Assembly (NCBI GenBank): GCA_034687125.1
Contig: JAQGBZ010000169.1
Location: 1 to 64,000 of the forward strand
Source of the DNA: Neelides folsomi
Taxonomy: Eukaryota > Arthropoda > Collembola > Neelipleona > Neelidae
Length of the DNA stretch: 64,000 nucleotides
Direction: 5' to 3'
Within the stretch, counting starts at the first letter, position 1. The number at the start of each line of letters is the position of its first letter. The position numbers and the translations under genes are program-made. The notes under the pieces were generated by a model, which was not told the DNA's origin, made no database searches, and saw nothing but the letters and a program-made list of their open reading frames with translations. Below are positions 34,702 through 56,600 of the stretch, piece after piece.

Positions 34702-37432
34702 CCTTAAACACTCCTGAAATTAAAATTTAGTTTGATATTATTATGTTCATAAAAAAGCGTTAAATTATCAATTAAGTGTTAAATGTCAAATTAAATCATT
34801 TGATATAAATTTAACAAGAATAAGTAATAGGTATTCTAAAACCTACAAAATATTGATTATAGATTAACAGTATGAAATGATCTTCTTTTTGTATGACACG
34901 TCTCTGGTGTTATATAATTTCGATTACTAACCAATTAAGCCTATGTAGTCGATAAAGTCGAGAGATAAATTGTGGCGAATCCGCTAGCTCTTCGCGGATA
35001 TTATTGAGTACTAAAACTAAAACTAAATGCAAAGGATTATCTTATATAGTGCACTTTTTTATTTCTCACCTTGGATGTCCCTCTACTGCAGTTCAATATT
35101 TGCACTGGATATATCGCCAGCTTCATTCACTCTTTTTGGCTGTGGAATACGGTACAATTCCATTTTTCATACACAAATTATGTCATATTGGTTTTCATGT
35201 ATGAAATAAATACATTTGACAGTATACCTATAGGTCATCGCCACATATTCAATTCATATCATTGACTTTTCTACCTACTTATTTGATATTATAACATGAT
35301 TTTTTTCTATATTGCCAAAATTTAAAAAAAATATGGAAAATAAAGTAATGTTGGCATCGGGTATTCCTACTTATTCATGGGAGTTGGAAAGGATTCTCCA
35401 TTTGTTCTCTCGAAGGCCGAAGGACTCCTCGAGGATATGACCCGGGAGTTTAATATTCTCGGAAACTTTTTCAAACTTCTCTTTCCAGCGAAAAATTTAA
35501 TCGATCAATATATTGAAGATCTTACGATCCTAGACAGGAAAAATTTACTGCATCACTACTGACTTCATGGATCAAAGGATCAATGAGCTTAATGTGGAAA
35601 AATGAAGAGAAAAACTTTTCATACGGCATACCAATATATTTAAGATTTTGCCCTTGTTTGTGAATATAATAAAGTAATGAAGTAATTATCACGATGTATT
35701 ACGCATTTTATGCAAAACATGAGTGGATGAAATAAGGTGAAAAATGAATTTATAATGTATTTTCATTTATTTCCACAAACCATGATGTCTGAGTAGGGAA
35801 GCGAAAAGAAGTGGAGGGATCTTCTAACAATCCAACTAACGTAGTTACTGAAAGGAGGAGCTCAAACATACACTCAAGCAGAAGAGTCGGAGATTCACAC
35901 AGGAGACAAAGACTGAACAGTTTTAATAATAATAATAGATAGTTGTAGTAAAATCACAAAAATATGAGATCACAAGACTCACAATCCGCCACACATACTC
36001 GTAGGAACTCAAACCTCGAAATCTCGCCTAATTTAAACAACTTGTAATTTAAACTCGCTAATTTTCAAATATTAGATCTCTAAATTCAATATTTACTACG
36101 CTCTTTAAACCTTATATTAAAAGTTTATTCTAGGCACAAATGCTACAAAACTCTTTTTCTTCTTATTTACCAAATCCTCTTTATGTACAAAAAGTAAAGA
36201 GTTAATGCTTAATAATTCGCTCATTGTAACGGCATTGAATAGTAACATTAAGGAAGCGATCTCGACAACTCCAAACCTTTCAAATCCTCACACATCAATT
36301 GAACCAAAATAATTAAATCTTCACTAATATTCTCCTCATTATTAATTCTTTTAAAATGAATCCCACTTCATTTTTTTACTACCCGTACACAATTCCTCGT
36401 AGTAATTAAAAAATGTGTTTACTTCATACAATTGAAGGTTGTAAATTGTATTTTTTTTTAAAATAATACATAATTTCTACTTGATAATAATTTCATAAAA
36501 AACACATTCTGATGTTCAAAAATTAAAATTTGAAATTCCTCCTTCAACTCAGCGTCAGTCGTCAAATGTGTAGATTTAATTAAAAAGAATGATACATTTA
36601 ATTCTGTAGTAGTGATCGGAGCTTTCCAAAGCGCTGCTGGTCCCTTATTCATTTAAAATCCAAAATACTCGTTAGAACAAACGAGGGAGTCGGGGATTAT
36701 ACCAATCGAAGTTTAGTAAATAGTAGTAGTTAAGCCTAGTGTCTTTTTTCAATTGATGGAGACTTGATCAGAGTCGTGTTTTTGAATCCGGAGGAACTTT
36801 TCTCTAAACGCTTCATGTCACTTTCTTCAGCTCCTCCCAAAGTTTCTTATCAACATAATATTATTACAATACGCACAATATTAGTTTCATTTATATAGGT
36901 ACTTATGATTAAAGCTATGGGCCATCGTCCATCGAATTGAGTGGAGGAAGAAACTTGGCATTAAATCGCTTCACTCTTATCGCTCTCATCCGCACACACA
37001 TTCAACCTCGCTCTCTCCTCACTACGCTTTTAGTACGCTCCTTCTTCTTATTCTCAAACTCTACAACTTAATAGCATTAAACGAGTTCTATTGTTCTATT
37101 GGAGTAGTGCAGCTTTCCGATTCATTTTATTTTTTTAAACTAATTAACCATTTTTGGATGATACAATGTTAATGATAATAATGAATAATTATTACAGAAA
37201 AGAGGTGGAGCAAATACTTTAGGAACACAAAAGAAACTGGGAGTATCCACACGGCGTTTTCCCAATATAGCATTATTTACACAACTTAAAAATATTCAGC
37301 TTATGTCCTCTACAACTGTATGTATAGTCGACAATAAATACACTGAAAATCCATGTTATTTCTTATCATGATACCGATTAAAAAATATAATATGTATAAT
37401 AGTTTGAGTGTATTATTGTAATTTAATAATAA

Positions 37433-37466
<34 letters not shown>

Positions 37467-37835
37467 AAGAACAGCTTCACTCCCTTTCCGTTAAACTTCA
37501 GCCTATTATTTCCTATATTATGTGAATTATTAATTCTGTGAGAATATAATTTTTAATTTCTTTTTTTTAAAAATGAGGACAAAAATGTGCCACAATAAAC
37601 GTGATCAAATCTACAATCTGATGTTGCATAAAATTCTCTATCGGTTTATATGTTTATACTTACACATTACGTTATTTATAAGATGGCGATTCACAAAAAA
37701 AGAAATATAATTCACGTCAGTTCAGCGTCTTAAAGTTAGTAGGATAAGTGGTGAGAGCCACGAACTGTACAGGAGGTTCCCTTAAAGTAGTCGATTATAA
37801 TTGAGCATCTCTCGAGTTGACACAAGTCGTCTTCG
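34702..37835. other. Gene-poor AT-rich spacer
   Basis: About 3.1 kb without a supported gene. Open frames at 35004-35265, 35377-35562 and 36458-36652 have no similarity or splice context. A (TG)n microsatellite lies at 37436-37465, and the last few hundred bases should be the DYRK1A 3' UTR. Confidence 0.45.
37436..37465. repeat. (TG)15 microsatellite
   Basis: Thirty bases of uninterrupted TG dinucleotide repeat, about 370 bp downstream of the DYRK1A stop codon on the opposite strand's reading. It is likely length-variable. Confidence 0.97.
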
Positions 37836-45687
<7,852 letters not shown>

Positions 45688-45730
45688 GGGTCCGAGCCCA
45701 TCGGACACCGTACCGACACAATTCCTCCCA

Positions 45731-48700
45731 CTGTGAATTAAAAAAAGAATACAATTGTCAATATGTCTTACTTTTAACCCTCTGTTCGGTTTGTTATAAA
45801 TGAAGGGGCAAAGTACAAGAACTCAAGACTAGTTTTCCTCATTATTCCTCTCAATAGCAGAAGGTCATGTTCCCGAACGCGGAATTAAATTTAAATATTA
45901 AAAGCATAAATATAAATATCTCACTTACGATGCAATTTCAAATGCACTAGTTTTTTTATGTATTCCCTAATAATCCTTTTATTCCTGTTCTCGATAAATG
46001 GTTATAATATGCCTAAATAAATGTATTCTCAAGATAAAGTTATTTAAATAGAGATGGAATCGGAAACGGCTCACAATTCAAGTTCACTCTGAATTGAAAT
46101 GACGAAGAAGAGAAATGATGACGATGATGATCCGTACGGATGACGAAGCTTCCCAGAAGGACTCGAATCTCCAGCAAATTTCAATGAGATGAGTCAGAAA
46201 GCACTCAGCACACGTGACAAAAATAAGGGGAGAAGCAGCTGATCTTTGGAAGATCCAGCTGGACCCTTAGGCTTAAATCCAATTTACTACCTTTATAAGA
46301 TTACTCTCCCTATTCTATTCCTTCAGTCATTAAGAAAATTACGAGCCAAATACTTCAGTTAACCATGTAGTAACTCTTTCTCCTGAATATAAAAATGCAT
46401 ATTATAATAAAGTTCAAACCACTTTCAATTTTATTTCTAACTTCACTTTAATTAACTTTTCAATTTCATGCAAAAGAGTAACTGAACCACTTAAATCCAC
46501 TTTCAATCTTTCAACAATACAACAATGGAAAGGGTTAACCAGGAACGTTCTCTAAATTGAACAGCTGAGCTGAGAGCTGATGCAAATAACCCTACAGCTT
46601 CCAAAACTTATCAAGCTTTCCACATCTAAATAAATGAATTCGAAGACAGTAGAAGATCAAGTGATGGTTAGACAAAGGATCACACTAATTTAATTGAGTT
46701 TAAAATTAAAACTCTTGGGTTTAATGTGTATTGGCGGGGAAGGATGAGTTAAAGTATTGGGGAGAAATAGCCTGTCCGTTCGTTGTCCTCTTCAGGAGGC
46801 GAGTGGTACTTGTTTTCATGTGCGTAGAAGGAGTTGAGCCCAACAGACCCGCCCACTTCATCGAGGGGTTCAATGAGGACAACTGTTTCAAACGATCTTG
46901 CCAGAGCCAACCCACCCCATTGGCTACAGAGCAGACAGGGCAGGGATTTTGGACTACCACGGCCCATCACCACGGCCAAGGCATCGAGAACAAGGGAGGC
47001 CCCACGGCCCACGCTCCCGCCGATGCCCGCCTATTACACCCATAAGTGCCAATGACCCCTCAAGGACCCTTGGCCTTTGCATTCTCATCGACCCTTAATA
47101 CTCCTTCCTATATGGTCATATTAGGGAGAACCTTCAATACATCGACTTCTTTTCTCCTTCCTATTTATTACACACGTCTAGACGGTTCGAGCTCGTGACT
47201 GAAAAACCCTACAATGATATTGATGCTCCTTGTTTAATTTAAACACCTCTTTAATAACCATTTAGGAATAACAAATAAAGAGGTAAAATGAAGGTGAGTA
47301 GGATCCAAATAACCCATTATTGATGACCAAACATTAAATTGAAGTAGAGTTAGGTAAATAGATTCGGGCCTTGGAGGAAACGACCTTGCGGAATGAGGAT
47401 TGTATAATGTGGGATCCTGGCGCCTTTTTTATTTTCTCATTACAATGCGGATTTTTAAAGACTTGCAAAAAATCTAAACGGTTATTTAACTAAACTGTTC
47501 AGTTTAATTCATTCAATGAAATAAAATTGCTGCTAAACGGGCTAAAACAAATAGGAGAAATAAATTTTAACATCCATCAGCTCCATCAATATTATTTTAG
47601 AATCTCTCCTTCTCAATGTATCAAAACATCAAGAACTGAAAGTGAGGTTCTTAATTTAAAATTGACTTGATGTTAGGGATAGAGATGAACTAAAATACAG
47701 GTAATTCAAGATTTGAGATAGAAAAACTCAGAGGTAAAATGGGAATAAATGAATTTGATTCAATGAAGAAAAGTCAAACTCCCATCGCTCGCTCCCTCAC
47801 AATCGTGGAAAAGTTTTGATGTTTTGATCCTGAATATTATTTTGCATAGTCGTTGAAGTGTAAAATGAGATTTGTGATTGCTAACTAGGAATGATGATTG
47901 GATGTTGAGGTAAATGGATGATGTAAAGTGGGATGATGTAGCATGTATGAGAGGATCTACCTCTGTTGTCTACACAGTGTTTGGGGTGAGTAGCCTCCTC
48001 TGCCCGTGAGGACACAATGCACCGCACTCCGTACAAACAAATGGAGGGAAACTTACCCGCCGCTTGTACCGTTGACCCGCAACTTTTGCTCACCTCGCTT
48101 TGTGAGGGAAGGGTGAGGAAGAGCACAAAGGTCAACACCTGTCGCCGAACACTTGAACAAACGAAGACGAAGAGAGAAAGGGAACTCTCGGCCCGTCCTC
48201 TCCAATGGCGGCTCTCCTGCTGGTCCTTTCAACCCTCTGTCTCACGCCTACAACCAACTCAACGTTCCGCCATATTTGGATCCATAAAATGTCAATTTTA
48301 TGAACAACTGAAAGATGCTTAATTTCCGTTCATTAAATTTATAATAAAATATAGTAAGCGACTTAATTGGATTTATTGGCGGGTTATTTCGGATGAATGG
48401 GAATTGGGTGTGGCAGACGGCTGTTGTAAATTCCCTCTACTTGGCGCTAAGCTTTGAACTTCAATTATTGCACCTCCTTAAAATTCTTATTTCGTGATCA
48501 CCTCCATACAAAGCATAGGATTTGATATAAACAGAGATCAGAGAAGCAATAACCTTTTTGACCTGTAAGGATCTGTCAATAGATCAAAATTAGAATATTC
48601 TTATTGTTACATTTATTAAGGTAAGGTTTATTCGACCTTGAAATACAAAATTATTATTTTAAAATATTTATAGGTAGATTTCTAACGTTTTGGTAAGCCT

Positions 48701-48910
48701 CTATTATTTTTTACGTCGTTGTAATTGTAGATATCTTTTTAATGGTGAGTCATAAGATTTTTGACAATTCTTAAATAAATTCAAGGTTCAAAGTTTTAAA
48801 AAGAATAAGTTGTATTAGATTTTAATTATTACAATTATTGAGAATTATTCTTAATCTATTATACAATGAAAATATATTAATCCAATCCCATTAATTTGGA
48901 TTTTTTAGAA
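45731..48910. other. Upstream region of DYRK1A with two GC-rich islands
   Basis: No coding exon is certain here. About 46730-47090 and 48000-48250 are clearly richer in GC than their AT-rich surroundings and are open in several frames. On the minus strand a strong donor (GCGG followed by GTAAGT) lies at 48056-48057. This makes about 48058-48250 the best candidate for the DYRK1A first exon, which could splice to the acceptor at 45731. An acceptor at 48908 on the plus strand shows that TMEM50 also has a spliced 5' UTR whose first exon should lie here. Confidence 0.35.
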
Positions 48911-49833
<923 letters not shown>

Positions 49834-50698
49834 ACTTGTTTAAAAGACTTTTGTTAAAATGATTTACTAAATATAAATATAATATGTAACTGCATACATT
49901 TTAATTAATTAGCAAACCATTCATATTATTTATTTAGCTAAAAATCCGAGTCTCGTTTATAGCTTTTTATATGAAATACTCCATACTATTAATATACAAA
50001 AATGTTAACTTATATGACTAAATTACCCTTTAATGGCAAGTAGAATGAACTGTAAATATTATTTTCAATCCCTTGTAATATCAATGTTTTGTCTTGTGCA
50101 TTATAAAATGAATTTATGCAAGATTTGTTTACTATTTTGAATAAAATAAATATGTGATGAAATTGCTCACAAAAATGACGGGATTCCTTTATTGAATATC
50201 AAAGGAAAAAAGAAGGTATAACAAAGGTTCTTATTCATTAATTGCAGCAACAAACTACAGCTCCCATTTCACAAGACGGCGATTTATTTATTTCAATTTT
50301 ATTACGTTTATTACTGTTTATTATTTAACAAGGAATTTTCTTTGGCTCGTCTCATACTTTACAAAGACTCCAAGGTCTGTATTTACAGAACCCATTCCAG
50401 TCGTATACAATAAAGGGTGATGGGAGGGAGGCAAAGGAAAGTATAATGGGGCGGTCGCATGTCAGTCAGTTCAGAACCTAAACAAACCATCATGTTGGAG
50501 TGTAAATATAAAAATTATAATAATACATACATAGTATTCATAATAATGATACAATTAATTAATGATAATATATAATAAAGCTTCGATTCCAATCACACGG
50601 GCTAAAATTGTAAGAGCTACGTAAGAAGCGGAGCATCACAGAAACGAAGGAATGGCGTCCTATGGTTCTTGCATTGCGACCTATTTGTACTAGGGAAA
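49834..50698. other. Convergent 3' region of TMEM50 and trachealess
   Basis: Both genes end facing this interval. It is AT-rich and has no coding potential. An AATAAA motif at about 50141 could serve TMEM50. Confidence 0.45.
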
Positions 50699-53600
50699 TT
50701 ACGAGGCCGTCGAGTACCAGTTGGGATTCTTGAGGGGATCTGGGTATCCCTTTCCGGCATGGTAAAGGTGAAATCCCGCATGGGGCGGCGGGTAAAATTG
50801 CGCTTGGCCATCCATGGAAGGATATTGGGACTCCAAAGTGTGATACCCATAGACTTGGGGCTTGAGGGGCAAAGGTTGGGCAGGGCCGTCGAGATATGGC
50901 TGAGGTGGCCTAAAGGAATCCCCATAGCCGTTGAGGTCTCCTCCGGTAAATGGTTTGTCCCTAGGAGAGACGGAGGCGGGTGGCGTCATCGCTGGCTGGT
51001 AGTCGTAAGATGGAGGACCGTAAGGAACGAGGGGAAACTCCGTCTTTTGGTGGCCCAACATGAATTGGCCATCGCTATAATTGTCTGATCCTGGTGGAGT
51101 CGGTAATGCACTCTGCACCGTATTCATATCCGGGTAGTAGGAACTCGCCCCGCGGGCAGCTACAACTGCTGCTGCCGCTGCGGCCTAACAAAATTTAAAA
51201 AAATTAGATTTAAAGTAAATTCATTTGAACGTCCCGTTTTGTCTATGATTTGCCTGATCACAATCTCATAGTAAGTTACCTGTACATTTGCTCGAATAAC
51301 GCTTTCTCTTGATACACAAAGTTGTCTTAAAAGGGCTGAAACGGGGAGTCCAGCAGGTCCGGACTGTGTCCCTGGTCCAACCCATTGAATGGCCGACCCC
51401 GTTCTTGACCCAGGTTGTTGTCGGAGGAGTGAGTCGGTGCTGAAATCGATACCCGAGGATTGAATTGGAGGCAGATGCTCATCTCGTCCAGGCAGATGCT
51501 TCGACATCACCTGCTCTAACTCTTTTACTGTTGACCCGCCCTATAATGAAATTTTTCTACCATGAGTTTAAATGTCTCCAATATATAATTTATTACTAAA
51601 TTTTAAATACAATTATAGTGAAATATTATAAAAGAATGGCAGGTGCTTTAAAATACATTATAATTTATCATTTATGTTCCGACACTGTGAGTTATAACTT
51701 TTAGGTCTAAAGTCATTTTATTGTTTTTAAATATTTTAATTGTGCATTGTATGTTAATAGCCTATAGCCTTACATCCCAAGTATGGTGCCCTTTTCTCCA
51801 TCTGACCGAGTCGCTACTGTTGTCTGGTTCATGAGCTGGAGATGATTCTGGATGCCCAACAGAAAGCGGAGTTACTGGTCCGTTGCCTGAGCCCTCCTCC
51901 GTTGGGACAATGATTTGACGCTTGGTGCAAACAGAGTCGATGGCAATGTCGGCCGCACGGATACGGTCAATTTTACGTTTTCTTTGTGCCTTTGGTAATA
52001 CAACTGTAGGTGGGACGAGAGGCTCCGAGTCGAGGGACCGAACCGATTGCGGAGTCCGAACTTCCGCCTGTTCAGACGTTGAAGAAGAGATCGGAGTTAG
52101 TGGCTGAGACTCCCCCTAGAAAAAAAAGATTCTAATTGACTCTCTTGCCCAATTCTTCATTTGAGAGACCCCAACGCAATTATGAATGTTGATTGATGGA
52201 TGATGCTCTTCGCATATTAAACTGCAATTTATACCCGATTAATTCAACGTAATTAATAATCAAGAATAATGAAAAGCTGTCTAAGGCTTCTCCAATTCTC
52301 TCCATCCATTCTCTCGACGACGATCTTGCATACCAAACATGTGTGGAGGTTGAGACGACGTGCCCGTTGAGGTGAGAAGGAAGCGTGTGGACTTTTGATA
52401 TTATCCCTCACTATGAATAAATACTCGACTGCGACTAACTCAAATTTCTCCTTATGCCCCTTCCACTCAAAAGTTGCAAAAGAAACAAAAACAAACGAGA
52501 TAAAACGGGATGATGGAAAAATAATCATAAAATTAAAACTTCAAATATATTTAAATGCAATTTCGGGTTTTAATTTAATGAATTAACTTTATGAAATATT
52601 ACAGTTTGAATTGCATGATCAAAGCCAAAATAAATAAAATCAATATTAAACCAAATATGCTAAGGAGTGTCTTTCAACGCTGCTACTGCTATTGGTTTGC
52701 AACAAAAATTACTATAAGTTGAATGAATTGACCTTTAAAATTAATGAACAATTAAATATAAAAGTTTTTTATAATATTATGTAGATTGGATGACTCGTAT
52801 GATAAATACTATTGTGTTAAATGCTCAACCATTCCATTTTAACATAATTCAAAGGTTGCGATTAATATTTTATTATTTTTACCTTCTTGAATAAATATTG
52901 AGACGCTTTTTTGGTCTCTCTTTTTCCGAGCTAAAATATTGAAGTATTTATCATACAAATTAGTCCTTGTAAATAAATACTTTTTATATCAAATCTTTGG
53001 CTCTTTTTGCAATGAAAACTCCCCTGTGTACGTTTTATTTTTTGGCCATAAGAGAAATATATAAATGATTGACTGGCTGAGACCCCATAGTGTTCGTCAT
53101 CAAATGAGTGGAAGTTTTTGTGCTCTGCTGTATGATACGATATTACTTTCGTTTCCTTGAGCTTCATGGTATTTGAACATTTGCGATGAGTGGAGAAGGG
53201 TATTGATAGAAAAACTCAATCTCTCTCTCGCCTCTAACTTTTTACATGGTCAACGATTCTTTTAAATTGAGTACGGAGAGACCTAATCCCTCAACTGTCA
53301 CAAGGGGGAATGTTATAATGCGGATGCGGAGTTTGCAAATTCCTTCCCCTGCATTTATTTATTTACCCCCAGACGGCTCGCACCGCCGTTTCCTCAATAA
53401 AAAGCTTACGTTGGTAATCTCCTCAGTCGGCCTATGTCTTATGTGTTGGTTGGTCCGCCGCTCTCTGCCACCGCATCCGTCGCGGTGATCCGGCGGGGAT
53501 GTGTCAGAAACGGCTGACCGGGCGGCGGGGCTCCTCGAAGAGTCCAAATGATGATTTTCCCTCCCTCGTCCGCTCCCATCTAAAAATGAATCTGAAGGTG

Positions 53601-56600
53601 TTCGGTTCGTAGAGAAGTTGGCTGGACTGGCATATAAGTTGATGTGAATGAGAGTCGTGAGGGTACCTGAAGAGTCTCGGTCGGGGGATTTCCTGTCTCT
53701 GTCTTCAACGACTTCTCTCTTGACGGGCGGGGGGCAGTCGGAGTCGAGCTGGCAGCAGTCCATGACCACGTGGGACAACTCCTTCCTGCTGCGGAGCAAA
53801 AGAACAAGAAGTGGACAATGCGGGAGGCACAATTTACCTGATGACGTAGTTGACACAGATGATCGTCTGTTCGTCCGAGTTCTTTGAAGAACAAACGACC
53901 GTGGCGCAAGTCTGGAGCCACGTGTACCCGCCACTCTTGTTCATCATCCGGTAGTACTGGCTCATGACCTGCCCCTTGTTCAGCACTGCGGAATTGTCAC
54001 AGTTAGGATTGTGCATGAGAGAAAGCTTGGAGAGTGTAAGGGCGAGTACTCACGGTCGACGTGGGTTTTCCGGAGTTTGTTCACGTCCTCTGCGTGGCAC
54101 AATGCATACAAATTCTTCCCCGTTAATTCCTCGGAGGAGTAATCGAGCAATTCGGAGATCCTGCACGGACAGAGAAATCCGTCACAAAAACTCAATTACC
54201 CCGGCTCCCCAATACAAATTAACATGAGAGGAGAGCCGGCCGACCCCTAATGACCCTAATCAAGTAATCACATACATTGTCCGCCTCTAATGCCCGGGAA
54301 GATCACAGGGCTCAAATTCCCCTCACTTTTAATTAGCCCCTGTGTCTTCCTGAGAGCATTGGAGACTTAAACGGATTAACGAACCTCGGCTCGCAGTGCA
54401 GAACCCGGAAGTCGAACGTTAGTCGAGTTACGAACATGTCCGATTCGAGGCGGATCTCGTGGACTGAGGGCGGCGGGAGAGCAATTGCCAAAGCCACCAT
54501 TCCAAGAAGTGGCGGTGGCGATTTCCGCGTGTGGGAGAAGGAATACTGCGGCCGCAGCTTGCAGAGAACTAGAACCACCTAAAACCCACAAACAACTATT
54601 CAACTTAAATGCTCGGTCACGAAGAAAGCGTTCAAGCTCCTACCGTTTTACCCTTCCTAATCATCGATGCATTTTTTACCGGAATAAATCAATCAGCCCA
54701 TTTTCTATCTAAAGTTTTTTCATTGATCATTCGGGTTTTTAACACTATGTTTTTATAGGTGGTTATCAAAATTGAATCTTTCTCTAATCAAGATCAGGAA
54801 AATAATTTATTGGGAGGAAAATGGTAAAATTAAAAGAGCGGCTCTTTTATGCTGCTAATTGACACATGCAAACCTTAAGAAATGTGTTCTTGGCTCATAT
54901 GGACAGGGTACATATGTAAGCCAGGTAGCTAATAGGATGTTCAAACTACAAGTTGTGCATATTTAATAAGTAATTCCACTTGCACACTAGACACATTCGT
55001 ATGTAAATATATGATCAATGATCAGATTGATTGGAATAAATTAAGTGAATGGAACTCCCTTTCTTCATGACTTGTTTGAAATTGTTATGCTAAAAGCCTA
55101 ACGACGTATATTACTCCAATTCATTCATATTTGAAGAATAATTGAACCTAATTATTGATTAGAAATCCAATTCCGTTCGGAAGAATGGGAAGAATGATAC
55201 GGGGGTCCAATCCCATTATAATTCTTTACGACGAGCCTCCACGTCCCATTCGCGCTCAAAGGGGATAAATGGATTGTTCGTGTGAGAAAATTTGTGTGGG
55301 TTCGAAAGGGAAGTCGAGACTGAAACTTTGTTCACAAGAATAATATCCCTGTAGATGCAGATGAGTGAGTGGAGGGAGTCGGAGATACATATTAATTCCT
55401 AGAGTCAACAAGAGATACGATGTAATGGGAGGAAATTACAATACAAATGAAGTTGGGAACTTTGGTCTCATAATTCAGGGCAGTGAAGTTGGAAAGTTCC
55501 AAGTAGAGCGTAGGAATGTATCAAAAGACATAAATCGGGTTGACTATCTTAGCAATTAACATAATGTGGGGGCGATCCGCCGTAAATCGGCTTATCAATG
55601 GAGGCTAAACTATAATAAATGGCGGCTAAAAAGCTCCCCTGAGCCTCACTCACCCGATACCCTGAAGATTTGAAGTGACAGCCCCGCTTCGTAAGCGTCG
55701 ACTTCATACGGATGCAAAAGGCCCGGTCGAGACCCTTGTACCCCAAGTTGCTCGCGATTGACATGAGGGACGAGACTGGAAAAGGTTATTTGATTTTCAA
55801 TCATCCGCCCGCAAAACCATTTATTTACCATCCGGATTGTTCGTGGCGGAATTGGATGATCCGTCCTCAGAGCCAGAGGGAGAAGGAACGTTAGCACCCG
55901 GTCCATGTGAGAGCCCGAGCCCCAACTGCTCCGCGAGCTCTGCATGGTCTTGCTGGTGGATATAGTCGAACACGCTGCTCCCAGTCATCTCAACCTTTAA
56001 AGTGGTTCATTTTGTTTAAATGGGCCTTGGAACGGGGGATCCTGAGTCATAACAATATTCACAAGTCCTCAAGTCTGACAATTTGAGTTCGGCGCACATT
56101 ATAAAACTGATCTTCCTTCTCAAGTCCCTCATGGATAAAAAGAGATTTGCAATTTACGAGGGCGAGAGCTATAAAGTAAATCTGAATCCCACTTGTTTCC
56201 CACTTCTCGCCCTGTGGAGTAAATCTTTTATGCACCATCTCTCTCCTGGAACACACATTCATAAAACATGGTCGTGGCGGTGAGGCGCGAGGACTGGAGA
56301 GGAGTAATCAATCAAAACAGTTCCTGGGCCCAATAAAATTCCAATGTCAAGCAGAGAGGAAGGAGAGAGTTGAGGTTCTCAGCATGAGCGGGCTGAAGAG
56401 ACAGCTCGCCTCACCTCATCTCACGAGATCTTACCCGTAGAGCGAGAAAGGGCAATAATAATAGTGTGTGTTAGGAGGATTGGGAGGATTGTGTCCCCTC
56501 GTTATCTCTCTCACCCTCCTCCGCACTCGGCACCCTCCGCTTCTCCCAATCACACGGGCTATCATTTCCCCTCTCATCAGCCCGAGGAATCAAATCCTTT

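Noticed and set aside
35004-35562. Several plus-strand frames between ABHD3 and DYRK1A
   Set aside because: Aromatic-rich AT-biased peptides (35004-35265) and a lone 61-codon frame (35377-35562) with no splice context or recognisable domain.
36458-36652. 64-codon minus-strand frame
   Set aside because: Starts at ATG, but the peptide shows only AT-rich codon bias and no similarity; it lies in a gene-poor spacer.
46721-47098. Multiple overlapping frames suggesting a coding exon
   Set aside because: Open in both directions and several frames at once, with no convincing donor on either strand, so composition rather than coding is the simpler explanation. Kept only as a GC-island finding.
48203-48310. 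Plus-strand ATG with a signal-peptide-like start (MAALLLVLSTLCLT)
   Set aside because: Only 32 codons before a stop, with no downstream splice partner; it overlaps the candidate DYRK1A first exon on the other strand.
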